From assembly GCA_035578905.1 (NCBI GenBank), contig JAQJVL010000306.1:1052785-1116784 (forward strand): a DNA stretch of 64,000 bases, in the 5' to 3' direction. Position 1 is the first letter of the stretch; every line of letters starts with the position of its first letter. A program made the translations under genes and the position numbers. Positions 47,906-60,023 of the stretch are shown here, piece after piece. This DNA comes from Stictocephala bisonia (Eukaryota; Arthropoda; Insecta; Hemiptera; Membracidae). The notes below the pieces were generated by a model, which was given only the letters and a program-made list of their open reading frames with translations, ran no database searches and was not told the origin of the DNA.

Positions 47906-48864
47906 TACTTCCCGCGTCATATCAAGCCCTAACATCACGTTTACAATAAAATGGCAAGTAAGAAGCCTAGTTTTCCTAACACTCAATACCGTGAATTTAC
48001 CTTCCAGGGGACCGTGCACTAACAACGTGGTCTCGTGTCGTCTACTTCCCGCGTCATATCAAGCCCTAACATCACGTTTACAATAAAATGGCAAGTAAGA
48101 AGCCTAGTTTTCCTAACACTCAATACCGTGAATTTACCTTCCAGGGGACCGTGCACTAACAACGTGGTCTCGTGTCGTCTACTTCCCGCGTCATATCAAG
48201 CCCTAACATCACGTTTACAATAAAATGGCAAGTAAGAAGCCTAGTTTTCCTAACACTCAATACCGTGAATTTACCTTCCAGGGGACCGTGCACTAACAAC
48301 GTGGTCTCGTGTCGTCTACTTCCCGCGTCATATCAAGCCCTAACATCACGTTTACAATAAAATGGCAAGTAAGAAGCCTAGTCTTCCTAACACTCAATAC
48401 CGTGAATTTACCTTCCAGGGGACCGTGCACTAACAACGTGGTCTCGTGTCGTCTACTTCCCACGTCACATCAAGCCCTAACATCACGTTTACAATAAAAT
48501 GGCAAGTAAGAAGCCTAGTTTTCCTAACACTCAATACCGTGAATTTACCTTCCAGGGGACCGTGCACTAACAACGTGTCTCGTGTCGTCTACTTCCCGCG
48601 TCACATCAAGCCCTAACATCACGTTTACAATAAAATGGCAAGTAAGAAGCCTAGTTTTCCTAACACTCAATACCGTGAATTTACCTTCCAGGGGACCGTG
48701 CACTAACAACGTGGTCTCGTGTCGTCTACTTCCCGCGTCACATCAAGAGCCCTAACATCACGTTTACAATAAAATGGCAAGTAAGAAGCCTAGTTTTCCT
48801 AACACTCAATACCGTGAATTTACCTTCCAGGGGACCGTGCACTAACAACGTGTCTCGTGTCGTC
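47906..48864 (+). repeat. 137-bp tandem array, seven near-identical copies
   Basis: TACTTCCCGCGTCA starts at 47906, 48043, 48180, 48317, 48454, 48590 and 48727. The units differ by one to three bases only. Apparent 62-codon frames recur per unit but shift phase because 137 is not divisible by three. Confidence 0.97.
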
Positions 48865-49014
48865 TACTTTCCCCGCTTTCGGACAAGGGAAAGCATCTCT
48901 CGGTTCAGTTCCACCTCTTGAGGATCGCTTGTATTTCTAGAATGAGTAGACGTTGATAGGCTTATTTCATTTACATCCGTATGTATCACTTTCGTTCATT
49001 AAATTTGAAGGGAA

Positions 49015-49556
49015 TCTATATATATAAAAGGCAAAGCCCTCACTGATTGACTCACTCATCACTAATTCTCCAACTTCCCGTGTAGGTAGAGAGCTGAAAT
49101 TTTGTACACTGTTTCTTTAGAACTTAAATAGGACAACTAAAGTATTTTCATCTTGATAAAGTACTCCTAAGGGGTATAAAGCACCCTTAAAAGATTGGTC
49201 CATAAGGATAACATTGGGTTGATTTTAGTAAATTAATAACAGCTGTTTTGTAAATAAATAAACATGTCTATTTTGAATGTTTGACATTATACTATTTAAT
49301 ATTTTACTGTGAGTTTAATCTTCAGGTGTTAAACAAAAATAAATGAAATGAACACTCTTGAAATAGGCTAAATAGGTGGCAAAGCAATTAGTGTGAGTGG
49401 GATACTGTAACTAAATTTAATATTGTGATTTTATGTTATATAGTTAATCTCCTATTTTTTGTATTGAATAGTTACATGCCGAGGCCGAAGGCCGAGGTGT
49501 ATCAATTGCAGCGAGCATCGGGGTTGGCATGCGAAGCATGCAGGGGTGTCCCCTAG
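49015..49556 (+). mobile_element. Complete non-autonomous Helitron, 542 bp
   Basis: Starts A|TCTATATATATAAAAGGC and ends with hairpin GCATGC-GAA-GCATGC (49528-49542), ten bases (AGGGGTGTCC), then CTAG|T. TC start, 3' hairpin, CTAG end and insertion between A and T are the full Helitron signature. It has no Rep/helicase gene. It is the reference copy for the fragments at 1213, 1858, 5327, 32878, 33541, 33711 and 36547. Confidence 0.92.
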
Positions 49557-49739
49557 TCCATAATAAATTAACACTTCTGAAGGAAATTAATTTTGACAGG
49601 TCCTATTTCAAGCCACATATCATTAAGCATTCCAATCCTAGGCCTATCTGGTTGTCCTATTAGTTTTAAATAATATACAATTCATAGTTTGCATTTCTTA
49701 AAGATACTGTTCTTTTTCTATCGCTTACTTCTAATTAAG

Positions 49740-50210
49740 CGTTCATAAATTACAAAGCCACAAATGTGCGGACCACAAATGTCTCAGCAGTTTATTTCGT
49801 CATTAAAGTTCTGATAGTCTTGTGTTTAGAGAGCATTCGATCTCAAGAATATCTATAAGTTAATGATATAATGATAAAAATCACAAAGCCACATAGAGTG
49901 GACCAAAAATGTCAGCAGATTAAGTTTCGTCATCAAAGTTCTGTTACTCTTATGTTTAGAGATCATTCGATGCTCAAGAATATCTATGAGTTAATGATAT
50001 AAATTACAAAGCCAGACAGAGCGGGCCAATAATGTCTGCAGTTTGGGTATCGGTCGATGCTTGAGAACGTCGCAGGTTAATTATATATATACCTCAAAGC
50101 GAGACATAATGGACCGGGAATGTTAGGAGTATCGTAAGCGGAGATATAATGATCTTGTGTCTGGAAATCGGTCGATGCTCGAAAATATCGATTATTTATG
50201 GACTTAACCA
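49740..50210 (+). repeat. Diverged tandem repeat, about 120-130 bp units
   Basis: TCACAAAGCCACATAGAGTGG / AATGTCAGCAG / CATTCGATGCTCAAGAATATC / GAGTTAATGATATAA recur about four times from 49750, decaying to the right. Confidence 0.65.
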
Positions 50211-50284
50211 TAAGAAGGGAGCGGTGTTAACAACAACATTTTGTACATATTGCAGAGTTAATTTGTTGATCAATAACTAGTGTA

Positions 50285-50580
50285 TTGCATCTCTCTGGTC
50301 TGAGGAGGGAAGCGTGATTATTGTGAGTCTCTCTGGTCTGAAGAGGGTAAGCGTGATTCTTTGTAAGTAGACTGAAGTCAATAAGCGAGATTCATTATTA
50401 GCCTCCTTGAACTGAAGAGGAAAAGCGTGATGAATTGTTAGTCTCCCTGGTCTAAGGAGGGTAAGCGTGATTCATTGTGAGTCTATCTGGTCTGAGGAGG
50501 GTAAGCGTGTTCATAGAGTACGTCTCTTTGGTTAGCGTGATTCATTGTCAGTTCCTCTGATCTGAGGATAGTAAGCGTGG
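50285..50580 (+). repeat. Short tandem repeat, about 40-47 bp units
   Basis: GTCTCTCTGGTCTGAGGAGG followed by GTAAGCGTGATTCATTGTGA recurs six to seven times with indels. Confidence 0.75.
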
Positions 50581-51671
50581 TTTACCGAAATACATCATAA
50601 CAATATCTATGTATTTTGTAATTGCATTGTAATAATGTGTCATGACGTTCCTTTGTATTGCATTTACTTTCCTGATGAATGTGTTAGGCAATATTCTCAA
50701 GTTTATCCCCATTGGTCTAGTCTCGTTTGGTTGTTATACGTCAAGATTAAATTAATGTGACGGAAAAATCATCTGTTATGAGCACGTTTGAAACGCCGCG
50801 TGTTGTTACGCATTATAGACGGTTGTTGTTACTGCAACAACGAAATTAATAAACCATGTGATTTAAAACATTGTGTAAGACGATAAGTTCACTTACTAAA
50901 CTTTTCATGAATAAAGAACTAAAAAAAGGATGTTTAAACGAAAGTTGTTGGCATGTATGGTGGAGAACACCGTTAGAATTGTATTGGTGGCCCCTGAGAA
51001 GTGAAATAATGTGATCTCATACTCCACAATTCTTTTGTTTGCGAATTACGTTTTAACTGTTATCTGTGTGCTTCACATCGCAGATTGTGAAGTCGGACAA
51101 GTACCCCGCAGAAGATTATGAAACAGTTACAATAGCGAGTTCCAAACATATTCAGCGAGTTCCGGTTCCGTAGTCCCTGTCACAGTCAAATTCTTCCTGG
51201 CGATGACGCTCCGCTCGTCTTGCCACTAGCCGCGCTTCGCTCGTCAAATTGGCCGTAGTGTTATTGCCCCAGTACAGTTATAATATAAACCACCTGTCTG
51301 CTCTATTCAACCCTAAGTCTCTTGCTAACTGGAAACCAAAAGACACTCTTATTTAACCCTCAATATATGTTTTACCGTAATATGTTTTAGAAAACAATTC
51401 TAACAAATATTTATATCACGATGGCAAAAAAAATTATAGAGTAGTGAACTAACTCATACAAGTATTTTGGTTATTTTCATAAGATCGTCAAGATATGGGC
51501 GAATACAAGAATAAATAAATAAATATGGATTTTGAATGAGTGTGATGAGTGAATGTAGTCATTGTTACAAACTACGACAGACTATTCCTTATATAGTGTA
51601 ATTAATTTAATAACCCAATGACAAATGAACAGCCGGTGGTTATCACCTGATCCCTCTCAAAATGTTTATTA
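50581..51671. other. Spacer, no gene recognised
   Basis: No coding frame or array seen. A GC-richer patch at 51190-51250 (GCTCCGCTCGTC...CGCGCTTCGCTCGTC) repeats a 12-base motif twice. Confidence 0.4.
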
Positions 51672-51743
51672 TGACTCTGATTGGGTTCGAACTGAGAGCC
51701 TTTAGCACATGAAACTGGGATTTAACCAACTACGCTACCGACC
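51672..51743 (-). other. tRNA-like (SINE head or tRNA pseudogene)
   Basis: The minus strand holds TAGCGTAGTTGG (A box) and, 33 bases on, AGTTCGAACCC (B box) in a 72-nt span, the layout of an RNA polymerase III promoter in tRNA. The acceptor ends (GGTCGGT / ...CAGAGTC) pair poorly and no clean anticodon arm forms. A SINE head or decayed tRNA is more likely than a working gene. Confidence 0.5.
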
Positions 51744-51749
51744 AATATT

Positions 51750-53120
51750 ACATAGTGAAATGTACTTAGGCTCTACGGCGAAAAGCAAAAAAGCGCGATA
51801 ACATTAATTGAAGAGCATATTTCATATATAAAAGCAACTCAACTATTCACAACACGCTAAAAATTAAAAAATGCGTTCAAACAAATGTACTAATGAAATA
51901 TTTATATTTACGTTGCTTTAACTTAAACACAATTAATTGTTAAAGCTATAAAATAGAAAAATACGTATACCGGCATTATCCGTAAACACTCTTGTGTGAC
52001 TCAATAAACACAATGCTATGGCCGACAATTCTTCGTCAAGGAAGCTATTGTTTGGAAGCAAGATTGTTTGGGTTTAGAAAGATGTGACATTTAGATTTAA
52101 CTGTGTTCATATTGTAAGGGCTACGAGGTGATATTGTAAGGGCTACGAGCTGTTTCCATCTGTAGGTTTGCTGATTTTGCACTTACTTCTGAGTCAAAAC
52201 CTACTGACATGGAGTGGAAGGATAAGAATACTTTGGGGGTGTAGTATTGATCAAATATTAGTTAGTATTTGCTCCAAGACCATCAGAAAGCATTTTTCAG
52301 CTATAGCTGTCTTAAAATCTGAGTTATACTCTGTGTACAGTCCCCACCCTATCACTTCTACTTAGGCATACCACCCCACATGTATTGATTATGACCAACC
52401 CATTTATATATTTTAAGAAGATTTTATTTTAAGAAAAGACGTTATTTTAAGAAAATGAAATATTTTAGGTGTTATTTTTGGTTTCATGATATTCAACCCA
52501 ATTAAATTATTCATCTATTCCAAGCTTATTAGTGAGAAAAGTTTTCTACTTAGCTTTACATTAAATAAGACTACATTTAAGTGCTGATATGGCGTCTTAA
52601 ACAACTGGAGAAAAATACATGTTGCATATTTGTTTAATAAACTTCCTCTAGGTAATCTAGTTTTTATTTACGTTTGCTTGCAAAATAACTGACATTTATT
52701 GAGAATTTAACGATCTTTTCAATGGTATTAATAAGAATCTGGTAGGTGTTTTGCTTTGGTTTTAGTAGCTCAATCAGTGAGTTGATGTCAAGTAATTTTA
52801 AAAACACACAATATGAGCCCTTACAGCCAAACGGTTGAGGATCGGACACAGGTTAATATGGACTTTTTTGCTCCTTTTTGTGAGTACAACAAACAGGTAA
52901 ATTTAATGGTGTCAGTAGAGACTCACCCTGTATAATGGTCCTAACGACTTAGTAACTAAAACATATGTAAGCTAACCTCAGCGTATAACAAGGAGACACA
53001 CAACCTTGGACTGAAGGCAGCTGACAAGGGAAGTAAAGCCTAGAAATGTTTCGAAAGTTTTTTACACAAGACATAATGAATATTATTTTAATAAATACAA
53101 ATGCAGAATCAAAGCTAAAT
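51750..53120. other. Spacer, no gene recognised
   Basis: A 20-base direct repeat (ATATTGTAAGGGCTACGAG) occurs at 52110 and 52132. CACCCTGTATAA at 52925 is an isolated end like that of the 10250-11127 element. Nothing else identified. Confidence 0.4.
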
Positions 53121-53124
53121 AAAG

Positions 53125-54528
53125 CTTGGGCGTTCAACAATTCATAACGGTTTCACTAGGGAAAATTCTACTCTCTAGCCAAAACAACTCTCTGACAAAC
53201 CAGCTGTAGATGCCCTTCGTTGAGATAAGGCGAATAAAACATTGGCGTCCTACAATAAATAACGGTTTCACTAAAGAACATTGTACTGTCAAGCCAACTG
53301 ACAAATCAGTAGATGCCCTTCGTTGAGATAAGGCGAATAAAACCTTGGCGTCCTACAATAAATAACGGTTTCACTACAGAAAATTGTACTGTCTAGCCAA
53401 CTGACAAATCAGTAGATGCCCTTCGTTGAGATAAGGCGAATAAAACCTTGGCGTCCTACAATAAATAACGGTTTCACTAAAGAACATTGTACTGTCTTGC
53501 CAACTGACAAATCAGTAGATGCCCTTCGTTGAGATAAGGCGAATAAAACCTTGGCGTCCTACAATAAATAACGGTTAACTAAAGAACATTGTACTGTCTT
53601 GCCAACTGACAAATCAGTAGATGCCCTTCGTTGAGATAAGGCGAATAAAACCTTGGCGTCCTACAATAAATAACGGTTTCACTAAAGAACATTGTACTGT
53701 CTTGCCAACTGACAAATCAGTAGATGCCCTTCGTTGAGATAAGGCGAATAAAACCTTGGCGTCCTACAATAAATAACGGTTTCACTAAAGAACATTGTAC
53801 TGTCAAGCCAACTGACAAATCAGTAGATGCCCTTCGTTGAGATAAGGCGAATAAAACATTGGCGTCCTACAATAAATAACGGTTTCACTAAAGAACATTG
53901 TACTGTCAAGCCAACTGACAAATCAGTAGATGCCCTTCGTTGAGATAAGGCGAATAAAACCTTGGCGTCCTACAATAAATAACGGTTTCACTAAAGAACA
54001 TTGTACTGTCTTGCCAACTGACAAATCAGTAGATGGCCTTCGTTGAGATAAGGCGAATAAAACCTTGGCGTCCTACAATAAATAACGGTTTCACTAAAGA
54101 ACATTGTACTGTCAAGCCAACTGACAAATCAGTAGATGCCCCTTGTTGAGATAAGGTGAATAAAACCTTGGCGTCCTACAATAAATAACGGTTTCACTAA
54201 AGAACATTGTACTGTCAAGCCAACTGACAAATCAGTAGATGCCCTTTGTTGAGATAAGGCGAATAAAACCTTGGCGTCCTACAATAAATAACGGTTTCAC
54301 TAAAGAACATTGTACTGTCAAGCCAACTGACAAATCAGTAGATGCCCTTCGTTGAGATAAGGCGAATAAAACCTTGGCGTCCTACAATAAATAACGGTTT
54401 CACTAAAGAACATTGTACTGTCTTGCCAACTGACAAATCAGTAGATGCCCTTCATTGAGATAAGGCGAATAAAACTTGGGCGTCCTACAATACATAATAA
54501 CAGTTTCAATAACGAAAATTGTACAGTT
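53125..54528 (+). repeat. 103-bp satellite array, left part, about 13 units
   Basis: AATAACGGTTTCAC at 53361 and 53464 gives a 103-bp period. Units carry TGCCCTTCGTTGAGATAAGG and GGCGTCCTACAATAAATAACG. Subtypes differ at GTCTAGCC, GTCAAGCC or GTCTTGCC. The array stops at a TA where the large element begins and resumes at 63592. Confidence 0.97.
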
Positions 54529-55539
54529 TATAGTCGGAATAAAATAACTTTGGTACTGGCGGAACGGCCACGCGCCAGTGGTCTGAAATGACAACACTGA
54601 GTTTTAATTGGCTGTCAAATTTAAAATAAGGATGCAATAATTGTCATACTAATTTTATAGTGACCACCACGTTATATTCTTTAGAAAAAATTGTGCTGGA
54701 GATTTTACTAAAACTAACTTGCTTTTTATAGTGATATTTGTGTTTAAAAACACGTTTTTTATTAATCAAATTGTGCGTGAGCCATCTTTAACTTGTCACT
54801 GTAGCGAGAATAATAATAATAAAATGATTTCTTTTGGATGGATGACAGTTTGATTCATTGTGATCAGTTTGGTATAAGAATCATTTAATAATTCAAACAA
54901 GTTATTAATGAGAAATTAAATTTTTGTAATCTCTTGCAAATTCAGTAACGACAAACGTTAGACTAAATTTATTTGAGCAAACATTAACTGTGTTATTTAA
55001 ATGCCAATAAAATCGCACTCTTGTATCAAATAAATTGTTTTTAAATTAGGAAGAAATGTTTTATAGTTTACAAATCTAGATTGTCAAAAAGGCGTCGGTG
55101 ATACCACACGCATTTAGTACAGTCACTGACTCAGCTCTGCCCTCTCCATTCCAAACACAACGCCTTCTTGTCAATACAACAGTATTACTAATAAAATACT
55201 AACTAAAACTTGAAAGAGTCTAAATATAAAAATTGCACTAAACAATGATAATTATATGTACACTGAAGCCTATAGCATTATTGTCACACCTTAATCGAAA
55301 ACTCGTATTATCACTAGAACTAAATTAATGTAATTAAGATTAACTGGTGATTAAACTATACCAAGCACTGTTAAATCGGCAAAAACTGAACTCGAACACA
55401 TATCAAAGTCAACAAACTCGCCTTATGTCTAGCGATGGGACAAAAATCACGACCTGTGATTACAGCTCCGAACGAAACCGCTCACTATATAATCACTACA
55501 GTGATCCGCTGGTACCAGTAAATCGTCGGATTTTCATAA

Positions 55540-57190
55540 AAATATACTATCACCAAGAGGAAGTCTCTACCTATCTGAGGTTTCTGTTTCAGATGTTGAG
55601 AAAGTGGTGAAGCAGTTAAAGAACACTAACTCTGCAGGAATAGATGAGATCCCCTGTTCTTTGTTGAGGAGATGTTTTCCCTATATTCGCCATATTTTTA
55701 CTCATCTTTGTAATTCATGTATTAAAGGTGGAATATTCCTAAAACCATTCAAGCTGAGTAAAGTCATTCCTTTATTCAAAGCTGGAAATAGACGTTTACC
55801 AGAAAACTACAGGCCCATTTCAATTCTATCTTCATTTTCTAAAGTCTTTGAATTACTACTATGTCACAAGCTTGTAAATTTCTTAGATACTAATAATATA
55901 ATATCTATCCAATAGCATGGCTTCCGAAAGGGTAAATCTACGTCTTCAGCAATTTTTAGTTTTCTCGATGACCTCACACACTCTTTAGACAAAGGCCATC
56001 AATCCCTTGGTATTTTCTGTGACTTAAGTAAAGCGTTTGACTCCGTAAATCATAATATTCTACTTCAAAAACTTGAAAAATATGGTGTGCGGTGTGGTTA
56101 AGATCCAGTCAGGTCATCAAACCATTTAATCTCCTTATAGATCGATTACGTCTGGAGTACCCCAGGGTTCTATTCTTGGCCCTGTCCTATTTCTAATATA
56201 TATATAAATGATCTCCCAAAAATTTCAAGTGATCTAAATGTAATTATGTTTGCTGACGATTGTTCTATTTTTATTTCTGATACATCTCCAAACTCTGTTA
56301 CTTCAATTGCCAATCATCAGCTTGATATTATTAACAAATGGTTTTCTGCAAATAACTTAAAATGAATATCAATAAAACTAATTTCATTAACTTTCACCTG
56401 ATTAATTCCAAAAGATCAGAAAACCAAGTCAAAATTAAAGTGGGAAATGATGAAGCCAAACAAGAGTCATCTGTCAAATTCCTTGGAGTTCATATTGATC
56501 AGAACCTAAATTGGAACAGTCACGTTGAGCACGTTTGTAAGAAGCTCCGAAGTATTTGTTTTGTTCTTAGCCGATTGGCCATGGTTTGCAGTCGTGAGGT
56601 CCTGCGTACTGTATATTTCTCACATGCAGAATCAATTTTACGATATGGTATTATATTTTGGGGCCCTTCAAGTGTGACAAACTTTAATAGAGTTTTCATT
56701 CTCCAGAAATGGTGTCTGAGAGTAATGAGTAATAGGAGAAGATTTGATTCCTGCAGGTTTGGAAAGATTTGGTAGAAAGATTTGGAGAGTTGGTAATCTT
56801 GACGCTGGCTGGTATTATTGGTTATGAAGCGTGTATTTTCGTGAGGCAGCATTCACATAACTTTATTACAAATGGCACTTTTCATAAATATCCAACTAGA
56901 AATAGGAACATGTTTTCCATCTTGGAACATTCTACTTCTGTGTTTGAGAGAGGCCCATACCATATTTGTATTAGTATTTATAATAAATTGCCACTTAACA
57001 TCAAGGTTGAGGAAAAGCTACCATTATTTTAAAAAAAGTAAAAACTCATTTTCTTGATAAATGTTATTATAACCTAAGTGACTTGCTGTAGTTTATATCA
57101 ATTTTAATTTATTTTTAGTTTTTTAGTATTAGTCATGACGTGTTTATAACATATCTGTAATTGTTTTAAACGAATAAAGATGAAATGAAA
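55540..57190 (+). pseudogene. 5'-truncated, degenerate LINE (RT and tail)
   Basis: Pieces in different frames read SVSDVEKVVKQLKNTNSAGI, then [111 protein letters not shown] and the C-terminal YPTRNRNMFS / YNKLPLNIK. Stops occur at 55913 and 56101, with frameshifts near 56100, 56205, 56360 and 56770. The endonuclease and ORF1 are missing. The tail ends AATAAAGATGAAATGAAATG near 57190. RT motifs differ in sequence from the intact LINE at 42170-46940, so it is a different family. The exact 5' end is unclear. Confidence 0.88.
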
Positions 57191-58280
57191 TGCCTGCTCT
57201 TTGTCCGGACAGCTCTTTTAGCTCAGAGCTGTATTGGAACAGAACAATCTTTTCCCGACAGTCACGCGTCCTACTTTGGTAGCTCGTGATAATTTTTAGT
57301 CAAAATTTAATAATGCGAAGCCCCAACGAGCGAATAATGTATCTTGTCATACAAAGCAATTGAGACTAGCCAGATAGATCCTTTCCCGCGCTTTTCTTTA
57401 GATAAGTTAAGATTATTTATTGTGATCTCGCTCAGCCTCATTATGAGTAGGTCACAAAGAATGAAGAAGTTTTGAGTAGGTCTTTGGAGCTTCTTCACAC
57501 CATCGGATGATAATTTTGCAATTGCATGTAATTTGTATTTACACAAATTATCTTTTAAAACAACTAGATCAAATTTGAAAATTAAAGTAAAATATTTTTT
57601 GCATTAATATTGTTACTTGTAATTTTAGTTACTAATTATACCAAATTAAGCTTCAACTTAAAGTATTTAAAAATGTGATAAGAATAATGCTGTTAACTTT
57701 AATAATTCAGTATATAGTTTAAATATGAGGAACTTATTTTTAAATATTTATTGAACAAATTTAATTCAGTTTATGATAACTAATTTAATTTGGTTCACTA
57801 TTTATTTTAACTTCAGATGTATTTAAGTAGTAAGAAAGAGCACTTAATATACTATGAAGAGCACTCTTACTATGAACGAGCACTAACATAGTAAGAAAGA
57901 ATGTTTTTAATATTTGTCAACCTACAAAACAGTAATTATTTTGTTTTCAATGCGGATGGTATGTGTTTTTAAACTAGTCTCAAAATCAATACAAATAATT
58001 TGATATAAAATGATAATTTAAAGTATTTATATTCCTCTCAGTTTAAATCTTGTTAAATGATATCATGGAATCGCCTCAAACACACAACCTCTAAGCGTTA
58101 CGATTGGTGTAGCAGGCCGTAGACCTATAAGTTTTGCACAGTTTCACTAAGTTTGAAGTTTTCAAATCACTGTTGGAGCGAAAAGAGCGGAATCACTGAT
58201 TGAAATCACTGGTCTTGTAAGTGAATAGGAACACGTATCACTGTTCACTTAAAAGATCAGGTAATCCCATCACTGCTGAT
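57191..58280. other. Interior of the outer element, no gene recognised
   Basis: AT-rich. A short GAGCACT-rich stretch at 57835-57900 (AAGAGCAC...ACTATGAACGAGCAC) repeats loosely. There is no transposase motif. Confidence 0.4.
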
Positions 58281-58780
58281 TTCTTACTGGAGAAATATTT
58301 CTTATCTGTAAATATCGACGATCGGAATTGCTAAGATTGTTTTACGCGAGGACTGAACATCCGGGTTACACTTTCCCTTGAGCAGAGTATATCTTACGCG
58401 CCCGACACAGCATCGATGTAAATGAACTAAGAGCTTACTTCATCAACTCTGCATTATTTTTCTGCATGTTTTATTAGTGCCACAGACCACAGTATTATTT
58501 TAGTTATACTTAAATAACACAGTTATAGTTCGAATAAAATAACTTTGGTACTGGCGGAACGCCCTCGCTCCACTGATCTGAAATGACAAAACTCTGAGCT
58601 TTAATTTGCTGTCAAACTTAAAATAAGTAAGCAATAATTTTCAAACTAATTGTATAGTCTCCACCAGTTTATATTCTTTAAGGAAAAATTATGCCGGAGA
58701 TTTTTCTTGAGCTAAATTGCTTTTTATAACGATATTTGCATTTAAAAACACGGTTTTATGAGTAAAATTGGGCGTGAGTC

Positions 58781-58940
58781 CTTTTTTTTATTTTTTTATA
58801 TAAAAACTTCACTCGCCAGTTGACATGGGCCTACAGGCCTGTGCGTCAACTTTATTCAACGAGTGAAGTACCGACCGTTGGCTCAGTGGGGATTCGAACC
58901 TTGGACCTTGTCCTCCGCAGTCCGAAGCCTTAGCCACTGA
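58781..58940 (-). mobile_element. tRNA-derived SINE, about 160 bp
   Basis: The minus strand reads TGGCTCAGTGGCTAAGG (A box), then GGTTCGAATCC (B box), a body with CAGGCCTGTAGGCC, and a 3' tail of A-runs (TATAAAAAAATAAAAAAAGG). The homologous sites at 54772-54790 (GCGTGAGCCATCTTTAAC) and near 62865 lack it, so it is an insertion, flanked by TGAG. Part of the A box coincides with target sequence, so the 5' boundary is uncertain by several bases. Confidence 0.75.
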
Positions 58941-59862
58941 GCCATCTTCAACCTGTCACTGTAGCATAAATAATAATAATAAAATAATTTCTTGTGGATG
59001 GATGACAGTTTGATTCATTGTGATTAGTTTGGTAAAAGTCTCAATTAATAATTCAAAAAGGTTAATGAGAAATTATTTTTTTTGTAAAACCTTGAAAACT
59101 CGGAAACGAAAAACGCTAGGCAAAATTTATTTGAGCAAACATTAACTGTGTTATTTATGTATAGTTAAAATAATACTGTGGTACTAATAAAACATGCGGA
59201 AAAATAATGAAGAGTTGATGAAGTAAACTGATAGTTCGTTTACATCGAGGCTGTGTCGGACAAGGTATACTCTGCTCAAGGGAAAGTGTAGACTGAATAT
59301 TCAGTCCAAGCGTAAAACGAATTCCGATCGACGATATTTCCAGATAAGAAATGTTTCTCCAGTAAGAAATAAGGTAAGTTAGTTGACTTTTGACTTTGAG
59401 GTGTGTTCGTGTTCAATTCTTTATCGATTTGACAGTGCTTAGTATAGTTTAATCACTAGTTTGTTTTTATACAGTTATTTAGTTTTAGTGATATAACACG
59501 TTTTTATTTATTTAGATGTGACAATAATGCCATAGGATTCAGTGTGTATATAATTATCAGTGTTTATTGCAATTATAATATTTAGGCTCTTTCAAATTTT
59601 AGGAAGTGTTCTATTATACTCCGTTTTAAACAGCTTCCGTATTGGGAGCGAGCGGCCGTCGCTAGCCACCGTGCACCAAAACAGGTTCGGCGAGGGCTCG
59701 GCCAATCAGCGAGGGGCGGTTTTGCACAGCGTTGCTGCTTACTGTAGTGTTGATTGACAAGGGATGGCTCAGTGTCTCTTGGTTCGCCACGTAGTCATCT
59801 TCCTACCTCGCTGTTTATACTTGAGTCAGTTTACTACTCGTGTGTGAATCTTTTATTTATCG

Positions 59863-59931
59863 AACAGTCTTTTTCAAGACTATCAAACAGTCTTTTTCAA
59901 GACTATCAAACAGTCTTTTTCAAGACTAAAT
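59863..59931 (+). repeat. Three 23-bp tandem repeats, each a hairpin
   Basis: AGTCTTTTTCAAGACT (6-bp stem, TTTC loop) at 59866, 59889 and 59912, joined by ATCAAAC. It lies between the left TIR and the transposase start of the DD82E element. Confidence 0.9.
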
Positions 59932-60023
59932 CTAGTGTTTAATCACTAATTGAGGTACGTTGTGGGGTACTACTGTAACGCCGAAGTTTTCAGTTGTTTG
60001 ATTTTGTCGCTGTATATTTTGTG

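Noticed and set aside
48035..48497. Three identical 62-codon frames
   Set aside because: They are one frame of each 137-bp tandem unit, with no start context or homology; this is repeat DNA, not a gene family.
51672..51743. Functional tRNA gene
   Set aside because: The promoter boxes are good but the acceptor and anticodon arms do not pair, so I kept it only as a SINE head or pseudogene.
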